Shown here piece after piece: positions 53,192 through 62,020 of a stretch of 64,000 nt of DNA. Each line of letters opens with the position of its first letter. The stretch's first letter is position 1. The DNA is from Maribacter sp. 4G9 (lineage in GTDB: Bacteria; Bacteroidota; Bacteroidia; Flavobacteriales; Flavobacteriaceae). The stretch is taken from contig NZ_MDGL01000043.1 of assembly GCF_002742265.1 (NCBI RefSeq), positions 44,571-108,570 on the forward strand, in the 5' to 3' direction. Position numbers and translations under genes: made by a program. A model generated the notes under the pieces. It was not told the DNA's origin, did not search any database, and worked only from the letters and a program-made list of their open reading frames with translations.

Positions 53192-53645
53192 TTTTCAATT
53201 AGTTAAAATCTATTTGAAAAATCTGGTCTGTACATCATACATTCCATATTTTATGATGTTGCCCAAGGCTTAACAAAATTGTACAACCATCTTTAAATCA
53301 ATGATTTAAATTACGTGAAGAATGAATTAGGACTCTTTGTCCAAAGTTCACGGTTATTCAAAATCAACTAACTTAAAAGCAATTTATTCAGCATAAAATA
53401 CACCAAGAATCGAACTAATTTCGAACAAATTAAATTACATATAGCTCCATCCTGCAATATAAAAACCCAATAACCAACAGAGAATCAAACGACTATTTTG
53501 GAATGAGGTGGCCGTTCTGCACACCAAACATTTCATAAATAAAAACGCTTAAAATGTTTCAATTGCTTCTTTTGTAACTCAATTACTAAGTGGCTACAGT
53601 TACACCTTGGAGAAAGATAGGATCCTTTATTTGAACTTTAATACT
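53192..53645. other. Intergenic, AT-rich, no gene seen
   Basis: No convincing frame, RNA or terminator is visible. A 21-base segment at 53412-53432 recurs with two changes at 61836-61856 in another gene-free stretch. Confidence 0.5.
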
Positions 53646-54356
53646 CTAATCCCACCATAGCCAAAAATACCTGTTGTTCTGATAATCGGTAATCATCTCT
53701 TCCATAGAACTATATCCTTGGTCAATTACATCTGGACAGAAATCATATACGTCCTTTGCAAATGAGTTGATATCGGCAGGTAGATTTCCCATATAAGCAT
53801 GTACTCTGGCCGCGTCAACGACTACAATTTCAAACCCTATTTCATTATTCCAATCTTCAAGCTTATTAATGATTTCGTCATTGTAGACATCATAGTTTAT
53901 TCCATCTGTTCCGATTAGCTTAACAAGTTCGAATTGATTTTTACACTCCAAAATAACCACATCGTAGTAAGTATTGTAGGAATCGTCAAAATCCATTTTT
54001 GTTAAGAAAAGATAGTTCCCTTCGGACACAACTTGCTCGCGGTAGGTTCGAAAAATATCATGAGCAGTACTCTCATCAATAAAACCAAAAAACACCCCTT
54101 TATCTATGATATAATTTTCTTCATTACCTTCCCTGCCATATTTCCAAATCTCCCATTTTAAGGGTTGTGGTTTCTTTTTTGTTTTAGACTGAATTTCAAC
54201 TAGCAGTTGTGAGGAAATATTCAAACCATTTTTATCCGCTTCAGATAGATTGGAAACTATCTTGACCTTTTTGTCAGCAGACGATTTTTGTTGGGAAAAG
54301 CCATTACAGGAGGTAAGTGAAATAGACAGAAAAAATAGAATTATTATGTTGTTCAT
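53646..54356 (-). CDS. DUF4253 lipoprotein
   Basis: The 236-residue product has a lipoprotein signal (FFLSISLTSC, Cys17) and a C-terminal DUF4253 domain (about 130-236) with ARVHAYMGNLPADINSFAKDVYDFCPD and the end FWLWWD. The family has no assigned function; its members are mostly immunity-like or exported in various phyla. It lies after two toxin-antitoxin pairs with a nine-base gap to the ParE gene, but its lipidation argues against being their partner. Confidence 0.75.
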   Translation of the reverse strand: MNNIIILFFLSISLTSCNGFSQQKSSADKKVKIVSNLSEADKNGLNISSQLLVEIQSKTKKKPQPLKWEIWKYGREGNEENYIIDKGVFFGFIDESTAHDIFRTYREQVVSEGNYLFLTKMDFDDSYNTYYDVVILECKNQFELVKLIGTDGINYDVYNDEIINKLEDWNNEIGFEIVVVDAARVHAYMGNLPADINSFAKDVYDFCPDVIDQGYSSMEEMITDYQNNRYFWLWWD

Positions 54357-54364
54357 TTTATCGT

Positions 54365-54637
54365 TTATTTGAACTTTTGTTTGTGATGTAATACCCTTAA
54401 GATATAAACCACTTCTTTTTGTATGATGAAATGAATGGAAAACCTAAAGGCATTGAAGTGAGCTCTTCTAACATTCCTGTAATAAATTTGAAAAAGAAAT
54501 GGATTGGCTTTTAAATAGGCAATTTGATTTTTAAAATCAGTATCGAAAGTATCTTCGAGACCAGATACTCTATAATGACACTTGGCAGTCAATATATCCT
54601 TTTCCGCATCTTTTGAAACATTAATTTGATATGCCAT
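54365..54637 (-). CDS. RelE/ParE-family toxin
   Basis: A 90-residue basic protein with INVSKDAEKDILTAKCHYRVSG, FLFQIYYRNVRRAHFNAF and IHFIIQKEVVYILRVLHHKQ, the beta-strand and helix pattern of ParE/RelE toxins. It overlaps its antitoxin gene by 17 bases. RelE-type toxins cut mRNA on ribosomes and ParE-type inhibit gyrase; which applies here cannot be told. Confidence 0.85.
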   Translation of the reverse strand: MAYQINVSKDAEKDILTAKCHYRVSGLEDTFDTDFKNQIAYLKANPFLFQIYYRNVRRAHFNAFRFSIHFIIQKEVVYILRVLHHKQKFK

Positions 54638-54866
54638 TCCTGTTCATTACTTCTTCAATAGAGGAAAATTCAATTTCATTGTTATCAAACTTGTTCAATA
54701 AATCGTCCATCATATCAGTGTACTCTTTTGATGGAACCTCAAGTTTCTTGGCCTGCTCAATGGCTAAAAACTCCAAGTAGTTTTTAAGGCTTCGATTTTG
54801 TCTTTTAGCTTCAACTTCTAATGCCGAAATGACTTTTTCGTCTAAATGCAGTTCTTTTCGTATCAT
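54621..54866 (-). CDS. Antitoxin, ribbon-helix-helix type
   Basis: An 81-residue acidic protein with N-terminal RHH-like MIRKELHLDEKVISALEVEAKRQNRSLKNYLEFLAI and a C-terminal toxin-binding tail (DLLNKFDNNEIEFSSIEEV). It is placed before the toxin in the usual order. An 11-base perfect inverted repeat lies ten bases upstream (54876-54902) and is the likely self-regulatory operator. Confidence 0.8.
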   Translation of the reverse strand: MIRKELHLDEKVISALEVEAKRQNRSLKNYLEFLAIEQAKKLEVPSKEYTDMMDDLLNKFDNNEIEFSSIEEVMNRNGISN

Positions 54867-54875
54867 ACAATTAAT

Positions 54876-54902
54876 ATTTATACGTACAATATACGTATAA
54901 AT
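54876..54902 (-). promoter_or_regulatory. Inverted-repeat operator of the antitoxin-toxin operon
   Basis: ATTTATACGTA and TACGTATAAAT are perfect inverted 11-base arms around CAATA. Position ten bases before the antitoxin start fits an autoregulatory site for an RHH antitoxin; this is inferred. Confidence 0.7.
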
Positions 54903-54958
54903 ATCGAATTTAACACAATGTCATCCTTTTTTTGAACTTTGGCTTAGATCAGTTCTTG

Positions 54959-55261
54959 TTAGGCGACGTTTTTATTCTCGTAATGCTTGATTTGGTTCAG
55001 TTCCGAATCCTTTGTTTCTTTCTCTTCTTCGATATCATAATCATCTTGAAGTCCAAGCCAGAATTTTGCCGAATTCCCAAAATATTTGCTCAATCGCAAA
55101 GCTGTGTCCGCTGTTATTCTACGATTACCTTTTACGATTTCCGAAATCCGGGTTTGCGGTATTCTCAAATCTTTTGAAAGTCGATAAGCTGTAATTTCAA
55201 GAGGTTCAAGAAACTCGTAAAACAAAATTTCACCAGGATGTACATTTGCTAACTTTTCCAT
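54959..55261 (-). CDS. higA: HigA-family antitoxin (XRE HTH)
   Basis: The 100-residue protein has the HigA pattern VHPGEILFYEFLEPLEITAYRLSKDL, PQTRISEIVKG and ADTALRLSKYFGNSAKFWLGLQ, an XRE-type HTH. It represses the operon and neutralises HigB. It follows the toxin gene with a ten-base gap, the toxin-first order typical of higBA. Confidence 0.92.
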   Translation of the reverse strand: MEKLANVHPGEILFYEFLEPLEITAYRLSKDLRIPQTRISEIVKGNRRITADTALRLSKYFGNSAKFWLGLQDDYDIEEEKETKDSELNQIKHYENKNVA

Positions 55262-55271
55262 TTCTTACTTT

Positions 55272-55553
55272 TTAGTGATAATCAATTATTTCCACTTCGC
55301 TTGCGTTTCCTTTGTCCCATAAGAACATGATCCGCCATTGTTTGTTGATTCGAATACTATAGAACTCGCTTAATTTTCCACCAAGTTTTTCAAGTCGGTT
55401 TGACGGTGGGATCCTTAAATCTGAAATGTCTTGCGAGTTATTCAGCATTCTGAGTTTCCGGCGTCCTACGTTCTGAACTTCAATGGGCATTTTTTTTACT
55501 CGGATTCCGTTCCAAATCTGTTCGGTTGCTTTTGAACCAAAGGATAATATCAT
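55272..55553 (-). CDS. higB: HigB-family toxin
   Basis: The 93-residue toxin has KATEQIWNGIRVKKMP, RKLRMLNNSQDISDLRIPPSNRLEKL, and the C-terminal YSIRINKQWRIMFLWDKGNASEVEIIDYH, the RelE/HigB fold with its active-site Arg residues. HigB cleaves mRNA on translating ribosomes. Gene order toxin then antitoxin is normal for this type. A -7 box at 55575-55582 drives it. Confidence 0.92.
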   Translation of the reverse strand: MILSFGSKATEQIWNGIRVKKMPIEVQNVGRRKLRMLNNSQDISDLRIPPSNRLEKLGGKLSEFYSIRINKQWRIMFLWDKGNASEVEIIDYH

Positions 55554-55574
55554 ACCTTTTCACGTTACTAACGC

Positions 55575-55582
55575 CAAAGATA
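55575..55582 (-). promoter_or_regulatory. -7 box for higBA
   Basis: TATCTTTG on the minus strand matches TAnnTTTG, 22 bases before the higB start at 55553. No -33 TTG is found at 19 bases. Confidence 0.45.
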
Positions 55583-56154
55583 GGTATTTTATTTTAAGTG
55601 AAGAATGGTTTTCCAAAATTGCTCTTTGGCCTTATGCCAAAAATAGGACAAAATGTTCCTTTCAACTAAATTCAACAGTTCGACACAGCATAGCCCTTAT
55701 TGGAAAAATAGAATGAAATGTTCATTAGGCAAGTTTAGTCTCTTGTTAGCCATCGTTTAAATGTACTTTGAGTGTCCCATAAAAGGTTAATTAACGAGAA
55801 TACTAAAAAGGACCAGGAATGGGACCCTATCGAAAAAGAATTTGTGATTGTAGAAAAGTGTACCGAAAAACGGCCGTTATTTGGCACCACTTGAGATTTA
55901 AGATTCGGGAAACTAGAAATTAGAGTTATTAACCAAAACCGGCTATGTGGCCTTTGTATTTAAGCCCACTCTACTAATTTTATGGATTGATTACCGAAGA
56001 TTTTGAGCACTATAGTATGAAGGTCATTCGTACGTCAAAAATGCCCCTACAGCCAGACACGCGTAGACCAAACGAACCAGAATATTAGAATTATTTTGAG
56101 TCGAAATCTGCTAAGCTAAAGGAATTAAAGTAGTTAGAAATATTGAGAGTTGTT
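55583..56154. other. Gene-free stretch, possible decayed coding remnant
   Basis: No intact gene is visible. The plus strand from about 55795 to 56100 reads as short frames broken by stops (for example WDPIEKEFVIVEKC), possibly a decayed gene, but no family could be recognised. Confidence 0.35.
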
Positions 56155-56889
56155 TTAATTGAACCGTCCCAAAAACCGATTCTTTCGCCTAACCGCTAAC
56201 GGAACCTGGTTACCATTGGTCATTATAACGTAAGCCTGCTTTCCCTTATAAAATGTCTTAATCATTTCCATATTGATAAGATGGGATTTATGGCACTTGA
56301 AGAACTGTTTTCCATCTAAAAGATTTTCATAAAATTTTATGGGTCTATTAGCTATTTGCTTTTTATCCTTGGTATGGATGTAGGTATAATTACCATTCGC
56401 TTCTAAGTGTACAATATCCGCCACCAAAACGGTTTCAAAACCTTCAACGGTTGGGATGGTTAAAAGCTTTGGCTGTTCGTGTTCTATATTTTCAAATAAT
56501 TGTTGCACGTGGCCATCGTGTCCTTTAGATTGTATCTCTTCCTTAAGGCGTACGATAGTTTCATTGAATTCATCAAAATCGATGGGTTTCATCAAATAAT
56601 CAAAAGCACTGAACTTAAAAGCCTTAATCGCATAGTTGTCAAAAGCGGTGGTGAAAATTGTTTTAAAGTTGGTATGCTCTACTTGACGTAGAAAGTCAAA
56701 ACCAGTTTTATCCTTGATTTCAATATCCAAAAAGACTAAATCCAATGAGTTGTTATCTGCGACCTTGAGCGCATCATCCACACTTTTACAGGTTGCAACA
56801 ATATTAAAGATTCCAGGTTTCCTATCTATTAGATGTAACAAGCGGTTGATGCAATGGGATTCATCATCTACAATTAGCGTGTTTATCAT
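56155..56889 (-). CDS. LytTR-family response regulator
   Basis: The 244-residue protein has a receiver domain (1-120) with D8-D9, phospho-acceptor D55 in LVFLDIE and a Lys in YLMKPIDF, and a C-terminal LytTR DNA-binding domain (about 145-244) with VHLEANGNYTYIHTKDKKQ and FFKCHKSHLINMEMI. It is the partner of the TPR-histidine kinase gene upstream (76-base gap). LytTR regulators often control secreted or surface functions; targets are not visible here. Confidence 0.93.
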   Translation of the reverse strand: MINTLIVDDESHCINRLLHLIDRKPGIFNIVATCKSVDDALKVADNNSLDLVFLDIEIKDKTGFDFLRQVEHTNFKTIFTTAFDNYAIKAFKFSAFDYLMKPIDFDEFNETIVRLKEEIQSKGHDGHVQQLFENIEHEQPKLLTIPTVEGFETVLVADIVHLEANGNYTYIHTKDKKQIANRPIKFYENLLDGKQFFKCHKSHLINMEMIKTFYKGKQAYVIMTNGNQVPLAVRRKNRFLGRFN

Positions 56890-56965
56890 GGCAACTTTTC
56901 TTGAAGTAGGTTAAATTAAGGACTTCAAGATAACAAAATTCAATAATCCATAAACTAAATCTCGA

Positions 56966-58744
56966 TTAGGTCAATGCTAAGGGTAGTGATACGATTACCA
57001 TGGTGCCCATTTCCTTATCAATGATTTTGACAGACCCATTGGCATCCTTGGTTTTATTTAGAACCTCAATTCTATTCTGGGTGATGGACACACCCATTGA
57101 ACTTTTCTTCAAATGTCCATTCTTATTTTTGCTCTTAGCCCGACCTATACCATTATCTTCTACGGTACAAATCAATTTTTGCTGTACAGATTGGAAGTTA
57201 ATTTGAATCTTACCACCATTTTCCGATTTCGAGAGTCCGTGAATGATACTGTTTTCTACAAAGGGCTGAAGCAACATTGGGGGCAGCAGAACTTCATCAG
57301 TGTCCAAATCGTCGGCAACTTGGATTTCGAAATCAAAGGTCTTATCAAACCGTTTCTGCTCGATGGCCAGGTAGGCGTTAAGCAATTGAATATCCTCTTC
57401 CAAAGTGATGAGCTTTTTATCAGAATTTTCCAGGGTCAATCGCATCAGCCGGGCAAATTTACTGAGATAGTCACTCGCGGATTGTGTATCATTGTTCAAG
57501 ATATAATCGCCGATGGAATTAAGGCTGTTAAAGATAAAATGTGGATTCATCTGAGCACGAAGTGCCTTTAGTTCAACTTCGGCCACGGTGGCATTGAACT
57601 CAGCTTCCTTTATGGCCGTGTCCGCCTTTTGTTTTCGTCTATAGAATACAAATGCGAGTAGAGATGCCAACACAATACCGCTACTACTTGCTAGTAATAT
57701 ATTTTTGATGGTGCGCTGGCGTTTTGCCTCTGCTAAAGCAAGTGCTTCTTTTTTATCAGCTTCGTACTGAATTTCCTTACGTGATATTTCTACTTTTCGG
57801 TCGGCATTCACCAAGCTGTCATTCAGGATATTCGCAGCCTTGTAATTTTCCAAAGCCTTTTGATAGTCGCCTTTTTTTTCCTGGATGGTCGCCAAGGTTT
57901 GAAGCGACTTGGTTTCTGTGTATAGATTGTTGAGAGATTTGATTGCGTTAAGACTTTCAGTGGCATAGTGTTCAGCTTTGTCCAAATCATTGCTGTGCAT
58001 ATAGACTTCTGCAGCATTGACGTAAGCTGGTACCCTAATCATTTCGAGACCCAAAGAATCAATCATTTTTAGGCTGAAAGCTGTATTGGCCAATCCTTCG
58101 GATACTTGTCCCGCTTGTGATTGTACCAATCCAAGATTGCTTTTAACATTGGCAATTTGCAGCATATCATTAGTACGTTCTGCTTCCTTAATTGACGCCT
58201 TGAAATAATATACCGCAGAGTCCGTTTGCTGTTGAAGCCCATAAATATTACCAATATTGGAGAGCATATTGCTCTTTCGTTGCGGATACTGTAGTAACTT
58301 TCTAAAGATAGGCATGGCTTTATCATAATCTTCCTGCTCGTAATGTATTAAACCCATATTAGTCAACATTGAGAATTGATAGCGTTTCAATGAAGGATTT
58401 TTTTCGGATATACTGTATGCCGTTTGATAGTAATCCAAAGCTGTTAAAGGGTCTGAACGAAAATAATGATATATAACTCCGATATTATTGTTGGCCAATA
58501 GTACGCCTTTTGTATAATTCAATTCTTCGGCCAACGAGAGTGTTTTTTTATTGTAAGCAAGCCAGGTGGTATCAGCTGGGGTCATCAACATTTTCTTGGC
58601 CACATAGCTCTGCCTGAGGTTGACCAGCGTGGTATCGTTTGTCTCATATTTTATAATGAGCTCTTGGATGGAATCCGCTTCTTTATTTTGTGAATGACCT
58701 AAATGACAAAGCCATAATAAGAAAAGGGTAATATGTATTCTCAT
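56966..58744 (-). CDS. TPR-containing LytS-type sensor histidine kinase
   Basis: The 592-residue protein has a signal/anchor (1-18), TPR repeats in the periplasm (about 60-310), one membrane span (about 346-366), and a His_kinase domain with QMNPHFIFNSLNSIGDYIL (phospho-His) followed by an ATPase with LQPFVENSIIHGL and DNGIGRAKSKN. This class pairs with LytTR regulators. It is the second TPR-kinase in the window, of a different kinase subclass from the one at 10715-12655. Confidence 0.92.
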   Translation of the reverse strand: MRIHITLFLLWLCHLGHSQNKEADSIQELIIKYETNDTTLVNLRQSYVAKKMLMTPADTTWLAYNKKTLSLAEELNYTKGVLLANNNIGVIYHYFRSDPLTALDYYQTAYSISEKNPSLKRYQFSMLTNMGLIHYEQEDYDKAMPIFRKLLQYPQRKSNMLSNIGNIYGLQQQTDSAVYYFKASIKEAERTNDMLQIANVKSNLGLVQSQAGQVSEGLANTAFSLKMIDSLGLEMIRVPAYVNAAEVYMHSNDLDKAEHYATESLNAIKSLNNLYTETKSLQTLATIQEKKGDYQKALENYKAANILNDSLVNADRKVEISRKEIQYEADKKEALALAEAKRQRTIKNILLASSSGIVLASLLAFVFYRRKQKADTAIKEAEFNATVAEVELKALRAQMNPHFIFNSLNSIGDYILNNDTQSASDYLSKFARLMRLTLENSDKKLITLEEDIQLLNAYLAIEQKRFDKTFDFEIQVADDLDTDEVLLPPMLLQPFVENSIIHGLSKSENGGKIQINFQSVQQKLICTVEDNGIGRAKSKNKNGHLKKSSMGVSITQNRIEVLNKTKDANGSVKIIDKEMGTMVIVSLPLALT

Positions 58745-58895
58745 TAAAGTTTGGTTTGGCTTAACAAAATACTCATTAAAAACGGTAATACAATTAAAAC
58801 CTGACGATAAGCTAATTAAGACCTACGATAATACATTTTCTGTAGCTTTTTCAAAGTGGTATTTGCATCTTTAAGTTTTAAAAAAACAAATTCTT

Positions 58896-59459
58896 ATGAA
58901 GCAAATTATTCCTATCCTCTTCTCGATTCTACTAATAGCCTGCAGTAGTGAGGATGATTCAAATTTTATGGATGATGATGGCCAAGTATTGAGCGATTCG
59001 TTTATCACGGCAAGGATTAATGGAAACGATTTTGAGGCGATACCTGTTGACAGAGGCGTGTCTACCATTTCGGCCCAACTTGTTCAAAGTGAAGTTTTTT
59101 TTACTTTTACCATTGCCGGTATTGACCTAAGTGCAGACATCACCCAAGGTGAAGCCATTGCTCTTTCCATGGCAGGATCAAGTTTTGACCTTGTCACGGA
59201 AGGCGTTCAGATTAACAATCCGATAACTAACCCATTGGCGCTACAATTCGCAGGAGGATATTCATCCAATGGAACTGAAGGCGAAAATTTTGATTTTGAT
59301 ACGGATGGTAGTAGTGGATTTTTGAGAATTACCGCAATCAATAAAGATGCCCAAACCATATCCGGTGAGTTTGAGTATAACGTGGAAAATTCAGATACTG
59401 GCGAAGTGCTACAAATCACTGATGGTGTATTTAACAATATCAGTTATGCTAATGATTAG
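58896..59459 (+). CDS. DUF6252-like lipoprotein
   Basis: The 187-residue product has a lipoprotein signal (MKQIIPILFSILLIAC, Cys16) and a beta-rich mature part with ITARINGNDFEAIPV, and GFLRITAINKDAQTISGEFEYNV, the pattern of DUF6252-type Bacteroidetes lipoproteins. The function is unknown. It lies 62 bases upstream of the next exported-protein gene in the same direction. Confidence 0.7.
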   Translation: MKQIIPILFSILLIACSSEDDSNFMDDDGQVLSDSFITARINGNDFEAIPVDRGVSTISAQLVQSEVFFTFTIAGIDLSADITQGEAIALSMAGSSFDLVTEGVQINNPITNPLALQFAGGYSSNGTEGENFDFDTDGSSGFLRITAINKDAQTISGEFEYNVENSDTGEVLQITDGVFNNISYAND

Positions 59460-59521
59460 GAAGTAAACTTCATAAAATGATTATATCTTTATGGTAATCA
59501 ATTAAAACCACTATTTAACCA

Positions 59522-61567
59522 ATGCTGACCAAAAGAGTTCTATGTTTTATAGTTTTCACCTTGAGTGCCATTACAGTGGTTGCTCAAAATTGTAATGACT
59601 TGGTAGAATGGATGAATTTGATTAAACAAGAATATCCCGAGACCACATCTTTGAGATCTATGAATCGCGGAAAGATGCAAAAACTAGCAACCAACTATTT
59701 CTCGAAAGCTTATTTTGAACCCTATAGTGGAAAAGCTTACGAACAACTTTCCCAAAAAGCATTGGTCAAGGATTTCAGAAAAATTCAAGCTTGTTTTGCC
59801 AAAGGAAATTACAGAAACGACCCACACTTCAATTGGGTGTTCCAGAACATTATTTACAATAACTATCTAGCGTACGGCAATCCAAATTTTATCAAACAAA
59901 TTGCAACAGTCGATACTAAACGCGACCAACTTAAAAACGAACTAGATACAGCATCAGAAAAAGGGATTTCCAAAAGTGAACTTTTGAAGTTGAAAAAAAG
60001 TTTGACCAGTGAGTATGCTATACTTTTAGATAGTGAGCTAAAACAAGCCAATGAAAAAATCGATGCAGCTATTGCCATAAAGGTGGATACTCAACTTGAT
60101 GAAGTTATATCTTCTATCGACAAATTAAATAATGAAAAAAAGTCTTTGACCAAATTAACGCTACTAAAACAGCAAGGGCAGCAATTGTTACCTGAAGCTT
60201 CTCAAGGTAAGCAGGTTGAATTCCAATCCCGACTGGAAATGAAGGCTTCGATACTATTAAAAAATGCTGTCGATTCGGACCTGAGCTCGGTCGACCAGAA
60301 TTCGGATATTTCCCAAATCAATCAGAAAATCCTTGATTTTAAAAATGATTACAATGCATTTTCAGGTAATAATGAAGTAAAAAAAGGCGAAGAAAAACTT
60401 CTTTCTAGAAAAGAACGGCTCATTGAAACCCAATTAAAAACCATTGAGGATAGAATAGCTCAGGCGGATAGTAATAATTTTCAACGTTTGGAAAATGAAT
60501 ATTTAGGTTATTTACCTATACAATCTATCCAGTACCAGAAATTAAACGGGCTACTTGTTTCTAGAAAAAAGGAATTGGTCGAAAAACAGAGACTAGCAAA
60601 ACAACAGGAAAAATTGACCAAAAGCCAAGATCGTATCACGTATTTGAACACCAACGGAAAGGATGAGGGAACGATGCAGTTTAGGACTTTGGGGTTGAAC
60701 AATGCCGCTTTCTTCGATTACATCTACCGTGGTCATTTTGAGAATATTGAACTGGATGTCAACAGCAGTCATTTCTTGATGATTCTTAGCGGGTACTTAA
60801 ACACCTTCGGTAGTCTCTGTCCAGAGCAGCTTCCCGAAGATAAAGTAGAGATTATGACGCAAGAATGCTCGCGCGAAAATGTCACCACAAATGGCTGGGG
60901 TGTGGAAGTTGACCGATATTGCATCGCTTGGCGGACAGTTGGTACAGGCATCTATGCTGACCCAAAACTGTACGCTGCAAAAATGCGTTTGGTCGCAAAA
61001 CAAGACCAGAACGCCCTGCGCACCGTAATTGATATGTATACCAATCCCAATGCGATGGGCAATTCGGTAGATCAGATTCATAAGGCCAAAGCGCTACAGA
61101 CCGATATGGCCAATTTCTTCACATTGAACGGTTGCGACTCAAAAAGTGTAGAGCAGTTTGCTACGAATTTGTTGGCCTATGCCAATCAAAAACCACCTGC
61201 ACGTTTAAAAGGGATGAGCGTCTATGAGAAAATCAAGATTCTTGGAGGCCCGGCTGGTGACCAAAACTATTCAAAGCTGCTCAATGACATATTAGGAAAT
61301 CAGTCCAAAACGTGGGCTATGAATAGGTACGTTCCCAATAGCATAAGTAATGTCCGTGAGTTTAAGTCTTCCGATAAGACCCAAACTGTTTCCTTGACAG
61401 CCAATTATAATTTTAGTGGATTATTAGGAAAACAGACTGGTGCTGTGACAGTTAAATTCAAGGATGGTCTGCCAGATTGTATCTATTTTTCCGACTTTCC
61501 AGAAAACTGCAAGAAACCAAATGGTGCATTGGTCGCTAAATATGGATTGGGACAGTATGGGAAATAA
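59522..61567 (+). CDS. Exported coiled-coil protein of unknown function
   Basis: The 681-residue product has a signal peptide (1-21, ending TVVAQ), a helical charged region with coiled coil (about 130-380, runs of ENEKKSL and similar), and a C-terminal domain of about 290 residues with LDVNSSHFLMILSGYLNTFGSLC and the Cys-rich CPEQLPEDKVEIMTQECS. Several cysteines suggest disulphides. No family is recognised. It shares direction with the lipoprotein gene upstream and may be co-expressed. Confidence 0.7.
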   Translation: MLTKRVLCFIVFTLSAITVVAQNCNDLVEWMNLIKQEYPETTSLRSMNRGKMQKLATNYFSKAYFEPYSGKAYEQLSQKALVKDFRKIQACFAKGNYRNDPHFNWVFQNIIYNNYLAYGNPNFIKQIATVDTKRDQLKNELDTASEKGISKSELLKLKKSLTSEYAILLDSELKQANEKIDAAIAIKVDTQLDEVISSIDKLNNEKKSLTKLTLLKQQGQQLLPEASQGKQVEFQSRLEMKASILLKNAVDSDLSSVDQNSDISQINQKILDFKNDYNAFSGNNEVKKGEEKLLSRKERLIETQLKTIEDRIAQADSNNFQRLENEYLGYLPIQSIQYQKLNGLLVSRKKELVEKQRLAKQQEKLTKSQDRITYLNTNGKDEGTMQFRTLGLNNAAFFDYIYRGHFENIELDVNSSHFLMILSGYLNTFGSLCPEQLPEDKVEIMTQECSRENVTTNGWGVEVDRYCIAWRTVGTGIYADPKLYAAKMRLVAKQDQNALRTVIDMYTNPNAMGNSVDQIHKAKALQTDMANFFTLNGCDSKSVEQFATNLLAYANQKPPARLKGMSVYEKIKILGGPAGDQNYSKLLNDILGNQSKTWAMNRYVPNSISNVREFKSSDKTQTVSLTANYNFSGLLGKQTGAVTVKFKDGLPDCIYFSDFPENCKKPNGALVAKYGLGQYGK

Positions 61568-61980
61568 TGCTCTGGAGAAATAGGCTGATTAAAACGGCCC
61601 TTTATCCAGACATATCTTGTTTGACAATTTGTTTTTGGATTCTTCAACACTAAGGACGTTTGGCGTCTCGCGTTATCGCTTTTGATATTGGTTTTGCAAA
61701 ACGAACGTTTTTTGGCACTAATCGCAAAAATTCGGAAAATATATCGAGTATACTTAATCCCACCTTTATTTAGACTTTCCTATATTAACACCAAAATCCA
61801 AGAATTATTTATTATATGAATAATCAATAATTTTAGAACTAGTTACGAACAAATTACGAACAAATTAAATTTTAAATATATATATAAATAATTAATAATC
61901 AATCTATTAAATATATTTTGATGATACACAGAACGTATATCATACCATGGAAGAGTAATATTATAATATACTTGTATGTA
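61568..61980. other. AT-rich intergenic region with tandem repeat
   Basis: No gene is seen. TTACGAACAAA occurs twice in tandem (61843-61853, 61854-61864), and the segment from 61836 matches 53412-53432. The right end is very AT-rich before the terminator. Confidence 0.5.
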
Positions 61981-62011
61981 AAAAAAGGAGACCAATTGGT
62001 CTCCCTTTTTT
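61981..62011. terminator. Bidirectional intrinsic terminator
   Basis: AAAAAAGGAGACC and GGTCTCCCTTTTT around AATT form a strong hairpin with A and T runs, ten bases from the end of the secreted-protein gene on the minus strand. Confidence 0.85.
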
Positions 62012-62020
62012 ACTCTATTT

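Noticed and set aside
55795..56110. Possible decayed gene on the plus strand
   Set aside because: Several stops interrupt it and no family could be recognised, so only the stretch is noted.
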